Of a stretch of 64,000 bases of DNA, positions 7,834 to 17,241 are shown in pieces. How positions within the stretch are numbered: position 1 is the stretch's first letter; each line of letters starts with the position of its first letter. Source of the stretch: CBDBKL01 sp965116215 (GTDB lineage Bacteria > Bdellovibrionota > Bdellovibrionia > Bdellovibrionales > JAKFYE01); assembly GCA_965116215.1 (NCBI GenBank), contig OZ220494.1, positions 806,001 to 870,000 of the forward strand, given 5' to 3'. Below the pieces are notes generated by a model. The model saw nothing but the letters and a program-made list of their open reading frames with translations, did no database searches and was not told where the DNA came from. A program made the position numbers and the translations under genes.

Positions 7834-9225
7834 GTGGCAAAATTAAAGTTAAAATCTCAATACGTCTGTCAGAGCTGCGGTGCTCAAAGACCAAAATGGG
7901 AAGGGCGTTGTTCTGATTGTGGATCATGGAACTCTCTTGTCGAAGAAAAGCCTCCTTCCTTAGACCAAAATCGAGGTTGGACTATTGGGAAAAAAACTTC
8001 TGATCATCACTCTATTGAGACCTTTAATCTCAATGAAAAAGTCACCAAGTCCTCTCAACCTATTCGTCATCACACAGGTTATAAGGAATTAGACCGTGTC
8101 TTAGGAGGCGGGATTGTTCCCGGAAGCTTTATCTTACTGGGGGGAGACCCAGGAGTAGGAAAAAGCACACTCTTGCTCCAAATGGCGACAGGACTGACAC
8201 AACTGAACACTTTAGATGTTCTCTACATTTCTGCTGAAGAGTCTCCGATTCAAACAACCTTACGTGCACAACGATTAGGCCTTCGCTCCAAAACTGTAAA
8301 CATTGCCAGCGAAAGTGAACTGAAAGTGATTTTAGATTTTGTTAAGAGCAGATCTCCTGCTCTTGTTATCATTGATTCTATTCAAACAGTTTATCTGTCA
8401 GATCTGAACGCAGCTCCTGGTAGTGTTTCTCAAGTCAGAGAATGTGCCGCAGCTTTGATGAATCTTGCAAAGAGTGAAAACATCTGTGTCTTTATTATTG
8501 GACATGTCACAAAGGACGGACAAATTGCAGGGCCAAGAGTTCTAGAACATATGGTAGATACCGTGCTCTCTTTTGAAGGCAATATTGGCCACCCCTTTCG
8601 TATTCTACGCTCTCTAAAGAATAGATTTGGTGCCACTCAAGAAATTGGTGTTTTTCGAATGAATAGTGAAGGACTCAATGAAGTCACTAACCCCTCTGAG
8701 TTTTTTTTAGAAGAACGTAGCCATGCTCAAATGGGAGCCTCTGTGCTTGCAACTATAGAAGGAACACGTCCTATCCTCTGTGAAGTACAGGCTCTGACAA
8801 CATTAACATATATGTCCATGCCCAGACGTACAGCTATAGGATTTGATAACCAAAGGGTTCACTTACTCTGTGCTGTTTTAGATAAAAAATTAGACACAGA
8901 TTTTCATAGACAAGACGTTTTTATAAATGTTGTTGGAGGATTAAGACTCCAAGAACCGGCTGCAGATCTAGCTGTAGCTCTTTCGTTGCTATCCTCAAAA
9001 AAACAAAAAGAACTGCCGCCCTATACTCTATGTTTTGGAGAAATTGGTCTCACTGGAGAAATCCGCCCTATCTCCTTTCCAGAACTAAGACTGAAAGAAG
9101 GAGAAAAACTTGGATTTAAGAACTTCATTCTCCCAGAAGCTAATCAAAAACACCTGAAAAATTTTAAACTTAATGGTCAATTCCAATGGATAAAAACACT
9201 AAAAGATCTGCCTGAGTGTTATTAA
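7834..9225 (+). CDS. radA: DNA repair protein RadA (Sms)
   Basis: A RecA-like ATPase and branch-migration helicase of recombination. A four-cysteine zinc motif (CQSCG...CSDCGSW) is followed by Walker A GGDPGVGKST, the RadA signature LKNRFG, and a Lon-protease-like C-terminal domain with IGLTGEIRP. I place the start at the GTG of 7834, which gives MAKLKLK, close to the usual MAK start; the frame stays open to a GTG at 7807, which would add nine residues. It faces glpK with a 33-base gap and no clear terminator. Confidence 0.95.
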   Translation: MAKLKLKSQYVCQSCGAQRPKWEGRCSDCGSWNSLVEEKPPSLDQNRGWTIGKKTSDHHSIETFNLNEKVTKSSQPIRHHTGYKELDRVLGGGIVPGSFILLGGDPGVGKSTLLLQMATGLTQLNTLDVLYISAEESPIQTTLRAQRLGLRSKTVNIASESELKVILDFVKSRSPALVIIDSIQTVYLSDLNAAPGSVSQVRECAAALMNLAKSENICVFIIGHVTKDGQIAGPRVLEHMVDTVLSFEGNIGHPFRILRSLKNRFGATQEIGVFRMNSEGLNEVTNPSEFFLEERSHAQMGASVLATIEGTRPILCEVQALTTLTYMSMPRRTAIGFDNQRVHLLCAVLDKKLDTDFHRQDVFINVVGGLRLQEPAADLAVALSLLSSKKQKELPPYTLCFGEIGLTGEIRPISFPELRLKEGEKLGFKNFILPEANQKHLKNFKLNGQFQWIKTLKDLPECY

Positions 9226-9258
9226 CACCCTTTTAAAGTCAAAAAAATCTCTATGGTA

Positions 9259-10734
9259 TTATAACTTTTGGAGTGCAAGCCTCCATGCTGCAAATCGACG
9301 ATTTCTAACTGTGGATTTCATATGTGGTTTAAACTCTCTTTCGATTTTCCAAATAGCCTTTATGTCTTTCATATTTTCCCACAAACCAATACCTAACCCT
9401 GCAAGAAGTCCGGCTCCCAAAGCTGTTGTTTCAACATGCTTTGGGCGAATTAATTTTATACCCAAGTAATCCGACTGTATCTGCATCAAAAGATTATTTA
9501 TACACGCCCCCCCATCCACTTTTAAAACTCTTAGTTTTTTCTTAAGATCTTTTTCCATACACTGTAAAACTTCTGCGTTCTGCAAAGCCATTGCCTCTAA
9601 AGTGGCTCTAGCAATATGGGCTTTTGTTGTTCCTCGTGTAATTCCCCTTATCATTCCACGCACCTGTGGATTCCAATAGGGAGCACCTAATCCCGAAAGG
9701 GTGGGAATAAACTCCACTCCTTCCGTGGATGACACCTTGTTCGCTAAATCTTCTATTTCAGCAGAAGATTTTAAAATCCCTAAACCATCACGTAGCCATT
9801 GAACAGCAGCCCCCGAAATAAAAACAGAACCCTCTAAAGCATAAGTGGGGTTTTTCTCTCCACTCAATTGCCAAGCCACGGTCGTCAACAGTCCCGCCTT
9901 TGAAGAAATCACTTTGGAACCTGTGTTCATAAGAATGAAACTACCCGTCCCATATGTGCACTTAGCCTCACCTTCTGTATAACAGCATCCACCAAAAAGA
10001 GCGGACTGTTGATCTCCTGCAACTCCAGAAATAGGAATCCCAGAACGAAGAAAAGAATTTTTCACAGTCATACCAAACACACCACTTGAAGGATAAATCG
10101 CAGGCAAAATAGATGCAGGAAGATCAAACATATCAAGAAGCTCTTCATCCCATTGAGCTGTTCTTATATTCATCAACTGTGTGCGTGACGCATTGGAAAT
10201 ATCTGTCGCATGGATTTGTCCTCCTGAGAGTCTCCACATTAAAAAAGTATCTATTGTTCCCGCTGCCAATTCTCCCATCTTGGCTCTCTGGCGTGCTCCT
10301 GAAACATGATCTAAAATCCAACTTATTTTTGATGCAGAAAAATAAGGATCAATAACCAGCCCTGTCTTTTTCTGAATAAGGTGTCGAATTTTTTTTGATG
10401 CTTTTAATTTATTACAATAACTCTGTGTCCGACGACACTGCCAACTAATAGCATTATAAATAGGTCGACCCGTTTGACGATCCCATACAATAACCGTTTC
10501 TCTTTGATTTGTTATACCAATAGCTTGAATATCCACAGCCCCAGTTACCCTTTTCAATCGCAAGACTGTCGACTCGACACTTTTCCATATGTCCTCAGGG
10601 TTTGATTCGACCCAGCCTGGTTGGGGATAAATTTGACGATACTCTTGATTAATATGTTCTGAAAACTCTCCCTTTTGATTAAGAAAGGCAGCTGTTGTAC
10701 CCGTTGTTCCCTGATCCAAACACAGAATAGACAT
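9259..10734 (-). CDS. glpK: Glycerol kinase
   Basis: A 491-residue FGGY-family kinase that phosphorylates glycerol to sn-glycerol 3-phosphate. It starts with the phosphate-binding loop LDQGTTGTT (residues 6-14), has the glycerol-site segment QRRTQ-like WQCRRTQSYC, the GYGTGSF-like TYGTGSFILMNTG, and the FGGY signature LKVDGGACINNLLMQIQSD. Length is normal for GlpK. No glpF or glpD lies alongside, so it is probably a single-gene unit. Allosteric control by fructose bisphosphate is known in enterobacteria but cannot be judged here. Confidence 0.94.
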   Translation of the reverse strand: MSILCLDQGTTGTTAAFLNQKGEFSEHINQEYRQIYPQPGWVESNPEDIWKSVESTVLRLKRVTGAVDIQAIGITNQRETVIVWDRQTGRPIYNAISWQCRRTQSYCNKLKASKKIRHLIQKKTGLVIDPYFSASKISWILDHVSGARQRAKMGELAAGTIDTFLMWRLSGGQIHATDISNASRTQLMNIRTAQWDEELLDMFDLPASILPAIYPSSGVFGMTVKNSFLRSGIPISGVAGDQQSALFGGCCYTEGEAKCTYGTGSFILMNTGSKVISSKAGLLTTVAWQLSGEKNPTYALEGSVFISGAAVQWLRDGLGILKSSAEIEDLANKVSSTEGVEFIPTLSGLGAPYWNPQVRGMIRGITRGTTKAHIARATLEAMALQNAEVLQCMEKDLKKKLRVLKVDGGACINNLLMQIQSDYLGIKLIRPKHVETTALGAGLLAGLGIGLWENMKDIKAIWKIEREFKPHMKSTVRNRRFAAWRLALQKL

Positions 10735-10972
10735 AATCTTTTCTCACCGTCACTCAATCTTTGATAATTGACTTTCTCCAATAAATAATCTTTAAAAAAC
10801 TCTCAATCTTCTGTCACGTCTTTTAAGAAAATACAGAAGAATAGGTCATCTATCGACTTTAATAAGACAATCCGTTCATATCTACTCTTTAAATCTATCT
10901 TCACAAAACATCTACGAATCTATAAAGAAAAAATTCACAACCCTTAAGATAATGCAAAAAGATTATAGAGGA

Positions 10973-11158
10973 TTACAGCGTATTCGGATCATCTTTAGCA
11001 ATGGCTTCTACTGTACTCTTCCAAGCCTTCATTAAAAGTCCAGAATCTTTATCCACAAGTTGTTTCATCAAGAGCGTTGCAACAACGACCACCACAATAA
11101 TGAGCAAAATATATTCTACTATAATTTGTCCTGATGATTGAGACGACTTTTTTCTCAC
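10973..11158 (-). CDS. Minimal Flp/TadE-like pilin-type peptide, 61 residues
   Basis: A small protein with a basic head (MRKKSSQSS), then GQIIVEYILL running into a hydrophobic helix of about 18 residues, then a short polar tail. The G-x-x-x-E-Y pattern just before the helix is typical of Flp pilins and TadE-like pseudopilins, in which a prepilin peptidase cuts before or near the helix. I chose the GTG at 11158 because GGGAAG lies 6 bases upstream; a longer frame from 11272 has no such site and would add an unlikely Cys-rich leader. No Tad machinery is in the window. The pilin assignment is by motif only. Confidence 0.65.
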   Translation of the reverse strand: MRKKSSQSSGQIIVEYILLIIVVVVVATLLMKQLVDKDSGLLMKAWKSTVEAIAKDDPNTL

Positions 11159-11258
11159 AATGTACTTCCCTATAAACCCATCGCAGTAAAAACCCTTACT
11201 CTCTAATGGACTTGATTCTACGTCAAAAATCGGCTCTCTTTTAAAACAAGACCACTGT

Positions 11259-11648
11259 CTAGTCTTCAACACTCCCTATAATATTATCAACACAATCTAT
11301 AATCGATGGAAACCAGTCCTCCACCAATGGACCACATAATCCCACAACAAAATCATTATTGAGTTTATGGACTCCAATCTTAACATCTCCACCAAAAGAT
11401 TTTCTAAAAACCTCCCACTCAGAATACAAACAAAAGAAAAGACGCCCACTAAAGTTCTCCTGCGATTGCAATCGAGCTTTTAAATAATTTTGCATTCTAA
11501 AATAAAGCAAAAGTGCATCGGGTTCATTATTATGATTAAAATAAAACCTCAATGGATCACTAAATATGGCCGTATCAAACTCACTACTAAAACAAGAACT
11601 TTGATAGATAGCTGTTTCAAAGGATGCCTTTTCTAAGTTAGCCCACAT
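11259..11648 (-). CDS. Hypothetical protein, 129 residues, upstream of the Flp-like peptide
   Basis: I do not recognise this family. The protein is soluble, with no signal peptide or membrane segment, and rich in Phe, Trp and Asn. The ATG at 11648 (MWANLEKASF) has AAGGGGG a few bases upstream; the frame extends to 11696 without a better site. It lies 100 bases upstream of the small pilin-like gene, on the same strand, and downstream of hutI. A shared function with the pilin-like peptide is possible from position only. Confidence 0.6.
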   Translation of the reverse strand: MWANLEKASFETAIYQSSCFSSEFDTAIFSDPLRFYFNHNNEPDALLLYFRMQNYLKARLQSQENFSGRLFFCLYSEWEVFRKSFGGDVKIGVHKLNNDFVVGLCGPLVEDWFPSIIDCVDNIIGSVED

Positions 11649-11720
11649 AAACACCCCCTTTATCACTCTTATCCTAAGCGTAGAGAAAAAAGACACTAGA
11701 AAGCAAAGAGTTTTTTGTTC

Positions 11721-12956
11721 TTAATAAACCTTTTGACCTTGAAACCACGTCTGATAAATCATCGAAGTACCAATTTCCAAAAAAAGTTTTTGCCAACTGT
11801 CCTTTAAAACAATAAAATCAGCACTCATTCCCTCTTTAATACAACCCACTCTATCACCTAACCCTAAAGCAGATGCCGCATTCCATGTCAATCCTGCTAA
11901 AACCTCAGGCAAAGAAAGAGTTAACTGACAGCGAGATAAGACACCAATGAATGAAAGATCCTGTGTTGGAGACGAACCGGGATTGAAGTCTGTTGCCAAT
12001 GCCACACGAGCCCCTCTGTCCAACAAATCTCTAGCTGGGGGGTAAGATATATTTAAATAAAAATCAGAGGACGGTAAAAGAACAACAGTGACTTGAGAAT
12101 CTACAAGAACCTCTATATCACTTTCATTAATTTCTACACAATGATCTACCGAAAGAGCCCCCTTTTTAAGAGCTAAATGAAGGCCACCCAATCGAGATAA
12201 CTGTTCTGTATGAACAGTCATACTCAATCCATTAGCCTGACACCAATTTAAAAAATGAAGAGCCTGTTCTAATCCAAAATAACCTTTTTCAATAAAGATA
12301 TCCGCACGTTTTGCTATTCCCTGTTGTATAATAGCAGGCCCCTGTTCAGAAAGAATATGATCCATGTAATCATCGGCATTTTTAAATTCCTTGGGTACAA
12401 AATGTGGTCCTAAATATGTAGGAATGATTCTTATAGGTTTAAGGTTTGAAATGACGTCCAATATCTTCAATTCACCAGTTGTATTTAAACCATAACCTGA
12501 CTTTATTTCCAAAGTTGTCACACCCTGATGGACAAAACGATCAACTCTCCGCTGACCTGACTCTAAAAGCTCTTCATGTGAAGCACAACGAGTTGATTTT
12601 ACAGTAGACCAAATCCCCCCACCACTTGCTGCAATATCTTGATATGTCTCCCCTAATCTTCGTCTTTCAAATTCATCTGAACGATCACCTGCAAAAACAG
12701 TATGTGTATGACAGTCTATAAAGCCAGGAAGGACATCTGCACCTTCAAGATGAATTTGTTTTAAACCCTTAAATATTTGTGGAATATGGCTCCTTTGACC
12801 CACCCAATGAAATCGACCATCTTTGACCACAAAGGCCCCGTCCTTAATCACACTCAAGTGAGATTTATCGATAGATCTTCCATCACACTTTTTAACACCC
12901 TCAAGAGTTAAAAGATGACGAATACCTAAAAATACCATACCTCTTTCTTCTGACAT
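11721..12956 (-). CDS. hutI: Imidazolonepropionase
   Basis: An amidohydrolase of 411 residues that opens imidazolone-5-propionate to N-formimino-L-glutamate, step three of histidine breakdown. Metal-binding HTHT lies at residues 83-86 (PGFIDCHTHTVFAGDR). Also present are EIKSGYGL, HTEQLS, SVDHCVEI and ATDFNPGSSP, all family hallmarks. It follows hutU on the same strand, but a strong terminator separates them, so it probably has its own promoter in the 119-base gap. No hutF or hutG is seen in the window. Confidence 0.95.
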   Translation of the reverse strand: MSEERGMVFLGIRHLLTLEGVKKCDGRSIDKSHLSVIKDGAFVVKDGRFHWVGQRSHIPQIFKGLKQIHLEGADVLPGFIDCHTHTVFAGDRSDEFERRRLGETYQDIAASGGGIWSTVKSTRCASHEELLESGQRRVDRFVHQGVTTLEIKSGYGLNTTGELKILDVISNLKPIRIIPTYLGPHFVPKEFKNADDYMDHILSEQGPAIIQQGIAKRADIFIEKGYFGLEQALHFLNWCQANGLSMTVHTEQLSRLGGLHLALKKGALSVDHCVEINESDIEVLVDSQVTVVLLPSSDFYLNISYPPARDLLDRGARVALATDFNPGSSPTQDLSFIGVLSRCQLTLSLPEVLAGLTWNAASALGLGDRVGCIKEGMSADFIVLKDSWQKLFLEIGTSMIYQTWFQGQKVY

Positions 12957-13037
12957 ACATCACCTCAATCCTATAACTTTGTTATAACAGATTCTAAAAA
13001 ATAGATTGTAATAGAATCCATTATAGATATGGATATC

Positions 13038-13077
13038 AAAAAAATGAATCAACAAGACTCAAGGGATGATTCATTTT
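13038..13077 (-). terminator. Rho-independent terminator of hutHU
   Basis: Perfect 11-base inverted repeat, 13041-13051 against 13067-13077 (AAAATGAATCA / TGATTCATTTT), with a 15-base loop. On the minus strand it is followed by a run of seven T. It begins at the hutU stop codon itself. Confidence 0.75.
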
Positions 13078-14728
13078 AATAAAGCTTTTCATAACCTAAA
13101 AGATCATATTCCTTAGCAATAGCATGTGCCTCTTCATAACCTGCATCTATATGTCTGTAGAGTCCCAAAGCAGGATCAGCCGTCAAAACACGCTCCAATC
13201 TTTTTTCTGCATCTTGTGTTCCGTCAGCAACAATAACTTGCCCTGCATGTTGACTATAGCCTATGCCCACTCCACCACCGTGATGAAAACTCACCCATGT
13301 GGCCCCACATGCGACATTAGACATAGCGTTTAAAAGGGGCCAATCAGAAATAGCATCCGATCCATCTTTCATACCTTCTGTCTCTCTATTTGGGGAAGCC
13401 ACACTCCCACAGTCCAAATGATCTCTCCCTAACACAATAGGTGCCTTCACTTGACCTGTTCGCACCAGTTCATTGAATTTTATTCCCACCTTAGCTCTCT
13501 CCACATACTCTAACCAACAAATACGTGCGGGTAATCCCTGAAAAGAAATACGCTCTTCTGCCATATCCAACCAATTTAATAAATGTTTTTTATGAGGAAA
13601 TAACTCTCTTAATGCATCATCTGTCACTTGTATATCTTGAGGATCACCAGAAAGAGCGACCCAACGAAAGGGACCACTACCACGACAAAATAAAGGACGA
13701 ATAAATTCTGGTATAAATCCTTTAAAGTCAAAAGCATTTTTTAATCCCGCATTATAAGCAATAGCTCTGATATTATTTCCATAATCAAATGTCACCGTCC
13801 CTTGCTTCTGCATCTTAAGCATACCTTCAACATGTTTACGTATGGAACATGTAGAGGCTTTCACATAAGCTGTTGCATCTGTTTTTCTTAATCTAGAGGC
13901 CCTCTCAATTGAAAAACCCTCTGGAATATAACCATTTAATGGATCATGTGCTGAGGTCTGATCAGTTAAAATATCTGGTCTAAAACCTTTGACTATCATT
14001 TGATGAATAAATTCAGACATATTACCTATGAGGGCAACAGATTTAGCTTCTCCAAGACTTTTATATTTTTCAATCCTACTAAGAGCATCATCTAAATTAT
14101 CAGCAACTTCATCCACATACTGTGTCTGAAGTCGCTTTTTAACACGCAAAGGATCCACTTCCACAGCTAGAACACAGGCTCCGGCAAAAACACCTGCTAG
14201 AGGCTGTGCGCCCCCCATGCCTCCTAAACCCGCTGTCAAAATACTTTTACCTTTTAAACTTCCATTAAAATACTTTCTTCCCGCTTCCACAAAAGTCTCA
14301 TATGTCCCCTGAATAATCCCCTGTGTTCCAATATAAATCCAACTTCCTGCAGTCATTTGACCAAACATGATTAAACCTTTTTTATCCAACTCATGAAAAT
14401 AGTCCCAATTTGCCCAGTGAGGCACGAGATTAGAGTTAGCCATTAACACACGTGGAGCGTCCTTATGAGTTTTAATAAAACCAACAGGCTTACCTGACTG
14501 AACGAGTAAAGTCTCATCATCTTCTAAATCTTTCAAACAGGATAATATTTTATCAAATGCTTTCCAATGACGTGCGGCTTTACCACTACCTCCATAAACA
14601 ATAAGATTTTGAGGATCTTCTGCGACCTCTTGGTCCAAATTATTTTGAAGCATACGATACGCAGCCTCTTGTAACCACCCCTTACAATGCAGTTTATTAC
14701 CCCTTGGGGCACGCACAGAACGATGCAT
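13076..14728 (-). CDS. hutU: Urocanate hydratase (urocanase)
   Basis: 550 residues. It hydrates urocanate to imidazolonepropionate using tightly bound NAD+. Near the start it has RAPRGNKLHCKGWLQEAA, the expected urocanase N terminus. It also has GLGGMGGAQPLAG (NAD binding) and LFCRGSGPFRWVALSGDP. I chose the ATG at 14728 because a perfect AAAGGAGG lies just upstream and homologues start here; the frame remains open to 14785, but that would run into hutH. With this start the gene lies 22 bases after hutH, as a two-gene operon. Confidence 0.96.
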   Translation of the reverse strand: MHRSVRAPRGNKLHCKGWLQEAAYRMLQNNLDQEVAEDPQNLIVYGGSGKAARHWKAFDKILSCLKDLEDDETLLVQSGKPVGFIKTHKDAPRVLMANSNLVPHWANWDYFHELDKKGLIMFGQMTAGSWIYIGTQGIIQGTYETFVEAGRKYFNGSLKGKSILTAGLGGMGGAQPLAGVFAGACVLAVEVDPLRVKKRLQTQYVDEVADNLDDALSRIEKYKSLGEAKSVALIGNMSEFIHQMIVKGFRPDILTDQTSAHDPLNGYIPEGFSIERASRLRKTDATAYVKASTCSIRKHVEGMLKMQKQGTVTFDYGNNIRAIAYNAGLKNAFDFKGFIPEFIRPLFCRGSGPFRWVALSGDPQDIQVTDDALRELFPHKKHLLNWLDMAEERISFQGLPARICWLEYVERAKVGIKFNELVRTGQVKAPIVLGRDHLDCGSVASPNRETEGMKDGSDAISDWPLLNAMSNVACGATWVSFHHGGGVGIGYSQHAGQVIVADGTQDAEKRLERVLTADPALGLYRHIDAGYEEAHAIAKEYDLLGYEKLY

Positions 14729-14750
14729 AGGACCTCCTTTCAAAAACCTC

Positions 14751-16265
14751 TTACCACTCCAACTCTCCAACAGAAGATGTGACATTGTGAAGAATTTCTG
14801 GAAGCGTGTTCCTTATGATTTCTATATCTTCTGAAAACACCCGATCTTTCTGAGCAAAGCTGACATGAGCACGAATAGCCTCATAAGCTACTTTTACACC
14901 TGCTGTTGGCTCGTTAGGTTTTAAAAAATCTAGAGCTTGAGCGGCACAGAGTAATTCCATAGCAATAACTTTTTCCATATTATCAACAATCTTTCTGAGT
15001 TTTCTTGCTGATGTTGTACCCATGCTGACATGATCCTCTTTATCCGCAGAAGTAGAAATACTATCGACTGATGCCGGATGAGAGAGCACCTTATTTTCAT
15101 TGACAAGAGAGGCTGCTGCTACTTGAACAATCATCATTCCACTATGTAGACCACTTTCTTGAGTTAAAAAAGGTGGAAGTTCACTCATCAAGGGGTTCAC
15201 CAATTTTTCAATACGACGCTCTGAAATATTTGAAAGTGCTGTTATCGTTAAGCTCAGGTAATCCAAAACAAAAGCCACAGGTGCACCATGAAAATTACCA
15301 CAGGATAAAATTTTATCTTTTTCATAAAAAACCAAAGGGTTATCTGTACTGGAATTGGCCTCTGTTTCTAAAACATGTACAGCATGCCTTAAAGAATCTT
15401 TCACTGCACCATGTACGGCTGGCATACACCTTAGGGAATAGGAATCTTGAATTTTCTTACATCTCTCATGACTTTTAGCAATTTGTGATATTTCTCCTAG
15501 GCACTTAAGGAGATTCTTAGCCGTTTTTATTTCTCCAGAATGAGGACGCACTGAAGATATCAAGGGATCAAACGCTTTTCGAGATCCACGAAGAGCCTCT
15601 AATGACATACTCCCTGCAATATCTGAAACCCAAATCAAATCCCTAATACGATAGGCACTAAGTAGTCCAATGGCTGTCATCACCTGACATCCATTGATTA
15701 AACTGAGACCTTCCTTTTCCTTCAATACCAATGGTTTTATATTTTTTTCTTTAAGTACAGTGGATGTTTCAACAAGTATATCTTCAGACCAAACCCTCCC
15801 CTCTCCAATCAACGCCAATGCCAAGTGAGCAAGGGGGGCTAAATCCCCACTGGCCCCTACACTCCCCTGCTGGGGAATAACCGGAAGAATATCTCTATTT
15901 AAATACTCCAATATTTTTTCAATAACCTCTACACGTACTCCACTGTGCCCACGTGCAAGAGCATTCGCCCTCAATAGCATAATAGCCCTTGTTTCCTTCT
16001 TTGAAAAAGGTTTTCCTAAACCAACACTATGAGAGCGGACAATATTAACCTGTAGCTCTTCTAATTGATTTTCAGGAATACATATCGAACTTAAAGCTCC
16101 AAAACCTGTATTCACACCATAGATGGGCTTTTTTATTTTCGAAAGGATATACTCTCTACATTGAATCACTTTTTCTCTAGAACAAGAAGACAATTCCAAT
16201 GGTTCTGTACTGTTTATAAAACGCCATACAGATTCTAAATTTAAATTTTTTCCAGAAAGATCCAT
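14751..16265 (-). CDS. hutH: Histidine ammonia-lyase
   Basis: 504 residues. It deaminates L-histidine to urocanate, the first step of the hut pathway. The prosthetic MIO group forms from Ala138-Ser139-Gly140 in GSVGASGDLAPLAHLAL. Other family blocks are YGVNTGFGAL near residue 49 and SSTDNPLVF. The length is normal. It is the first gene of hutHU; the 277-base upstream gap presumably carries the promoter, though I see no certain operator. Confidence 0.96.
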   Translation of the reverse strand: MDLSGKNLNLESVWRFINSTEPLELSSCSREKVIQCREYILSKIKKPIYGVNTGFGALSSICIPENQLEELQVNIVRSHSVGLGKPFSKKETRAIMLLRANALARGHSGVRVEVIEKILEYLNRDILPVIPQQGSVGASGDLAPLAHLALALIGEGRVWSEDILVETSTVLKEKNIKPLVLKEKEGLSLINGCQVMTAIGLLSAYRIRDLIWVSDIAGSMSLEALRGSRKAFDPLISSVRPHSGEIKTAKNLLKCLGEISQIAKSHERCKKIQDSYSLRCMPAVHGAVKDSLRHAVHVLETEANSSTDNPLVFYEKDKILSCGNFHGAPVAFVLDYLSLTITALSNISERRIEKLVNPLMSELPPFLTQESGLHSGMMIVQVAAASLVNENKVLSHPASVDSISTSADKEDHVSMGTTSARKLRKIVDNMEKVIAMELLCAAQALDFLKPNEPTAGVKVAYEAIRAHVSFAQKDRVFSEDIEIIRNTLPEILHNVTSSVGELEW

Positions 16266-16542
16266 ACCTTCATTCTTTAAATGAACTCACTATACATACT
16301 TATCGCAACATTATCGCTCGTCACCATAAAACTCATTGTTTAAATATTTTTGATATCATATGCACACTTCTTTCAATCCATAGCAAGAATGTGCTATCCG
16401 TCTATGTTTAATAGCATCTATCTCTTCTCTCAACCTTATGACCCATTTTCAACATATATTCCACAATTTCTTTTCAAAGGTCAAAAGCTCTTCATCTATT
16501 TTCGTTGAATCAACAATAGGTAAAGGGTTTTCACATCTTCCC

Positions 16543-17217
16543 TCATGTCACTGACTTCATTTCCTGAGTCTCTCCTCGCAATTGTTTTATAGCTTTGAAA
16601 TAATCCTGACCAAAGACATAACTTCCTGAAACCAAAGTGTCAGCACCTGCTGCTCTCGATATCTGTGCTGTACGTTCATTAATACCACCATCAACTTGAA
16701 TTCTCAAAGAAGGGTGTCTCACTTTAGCCTCTTTTCTTAAAGTTCTAATTTTCTGAACTTGATCCTCCATAAATGGCTGCCCTCCAGCACCAGGGTTAAC
16801 AGTCATAACAAGAATGAGATCCACCTTTTCAATAAAAGGAAGAACAGTCTCAATCGATGAGTCTGGTTTTAATGTAACTCCACAATGCACATTATGTTTC
16901 TTTACTTGATCAATACACTGAAAGACATTCTGGGTACTTTCAACATGAATGGTTATATTATCTGAGCCAGCCTGAATAAAATCTTCCAGCTGTTTCTCAG
17001 GAGATTCTATCATAAGATGAACATCGAAATAGGCTTTTGTCACTTTCCGTAATTTAGCAATAACAGGAGCCCCGAATGTCAAGTTAGGAACAAAATGACC
17101 ATCCATAACATCTAAATGAATCCAATCAGCACCTGCTTTTAAAACACGATGAACTTCTGATCCTAAATGAGCAAAATCAGCAGATAAAAGACTTGGAGCA
17201 ATAACAAGTGGATTCAT
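16543..17217 (-). CDS. rpe: Ribulose-phosphate 3-epimerase
   Basis: A 224-residue TIM barrel that interconverts ribulose 5-phosphate and xylulose 5-phosphate in the pentose phosphate pathway. Family signatures are IAPSLLSADF at the start, HLDVMDGHFVPNLTFG with the metal-binding Asp, HLMIESPE, MTVNPGAGGQ and VDGGI. It is the third gene of def-fmt-rpe, 24 bases after fmt. Confidence 0.96.
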   Translation of the reverse strand: MNPLVIAPSLLSADFAHLGSEVHRVLKAGADWIHLDVMDGHFVPNLTFGAPVIAKLRKVTKAYFDVHLMIESPEKQLEDFIQAGSDNITIHVESTQNVFQCIDQVKKHNVHCGVTLKPDSSIETVLPFIEKVDLILVMTVNPGAGGQPFMEDQVQKIRTLRKEAKVRHPSLRIQVDGGINERTAQISRAAGADTLVSGSYVFGQDYFKAIKQLRGETQEMKSVT

Positions 17218-17241
17218 AAAATAATGTCTCCTATATTTTAC

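Noticed and set aside
16370..16450. Possible worn copy of the repeat core (TCTATGTTTAATAGCATCTATC) upstream of rpe
   Set aside because: Only about 20 bases resemble the core, with no arms; could be chance in AT-rich DNA.
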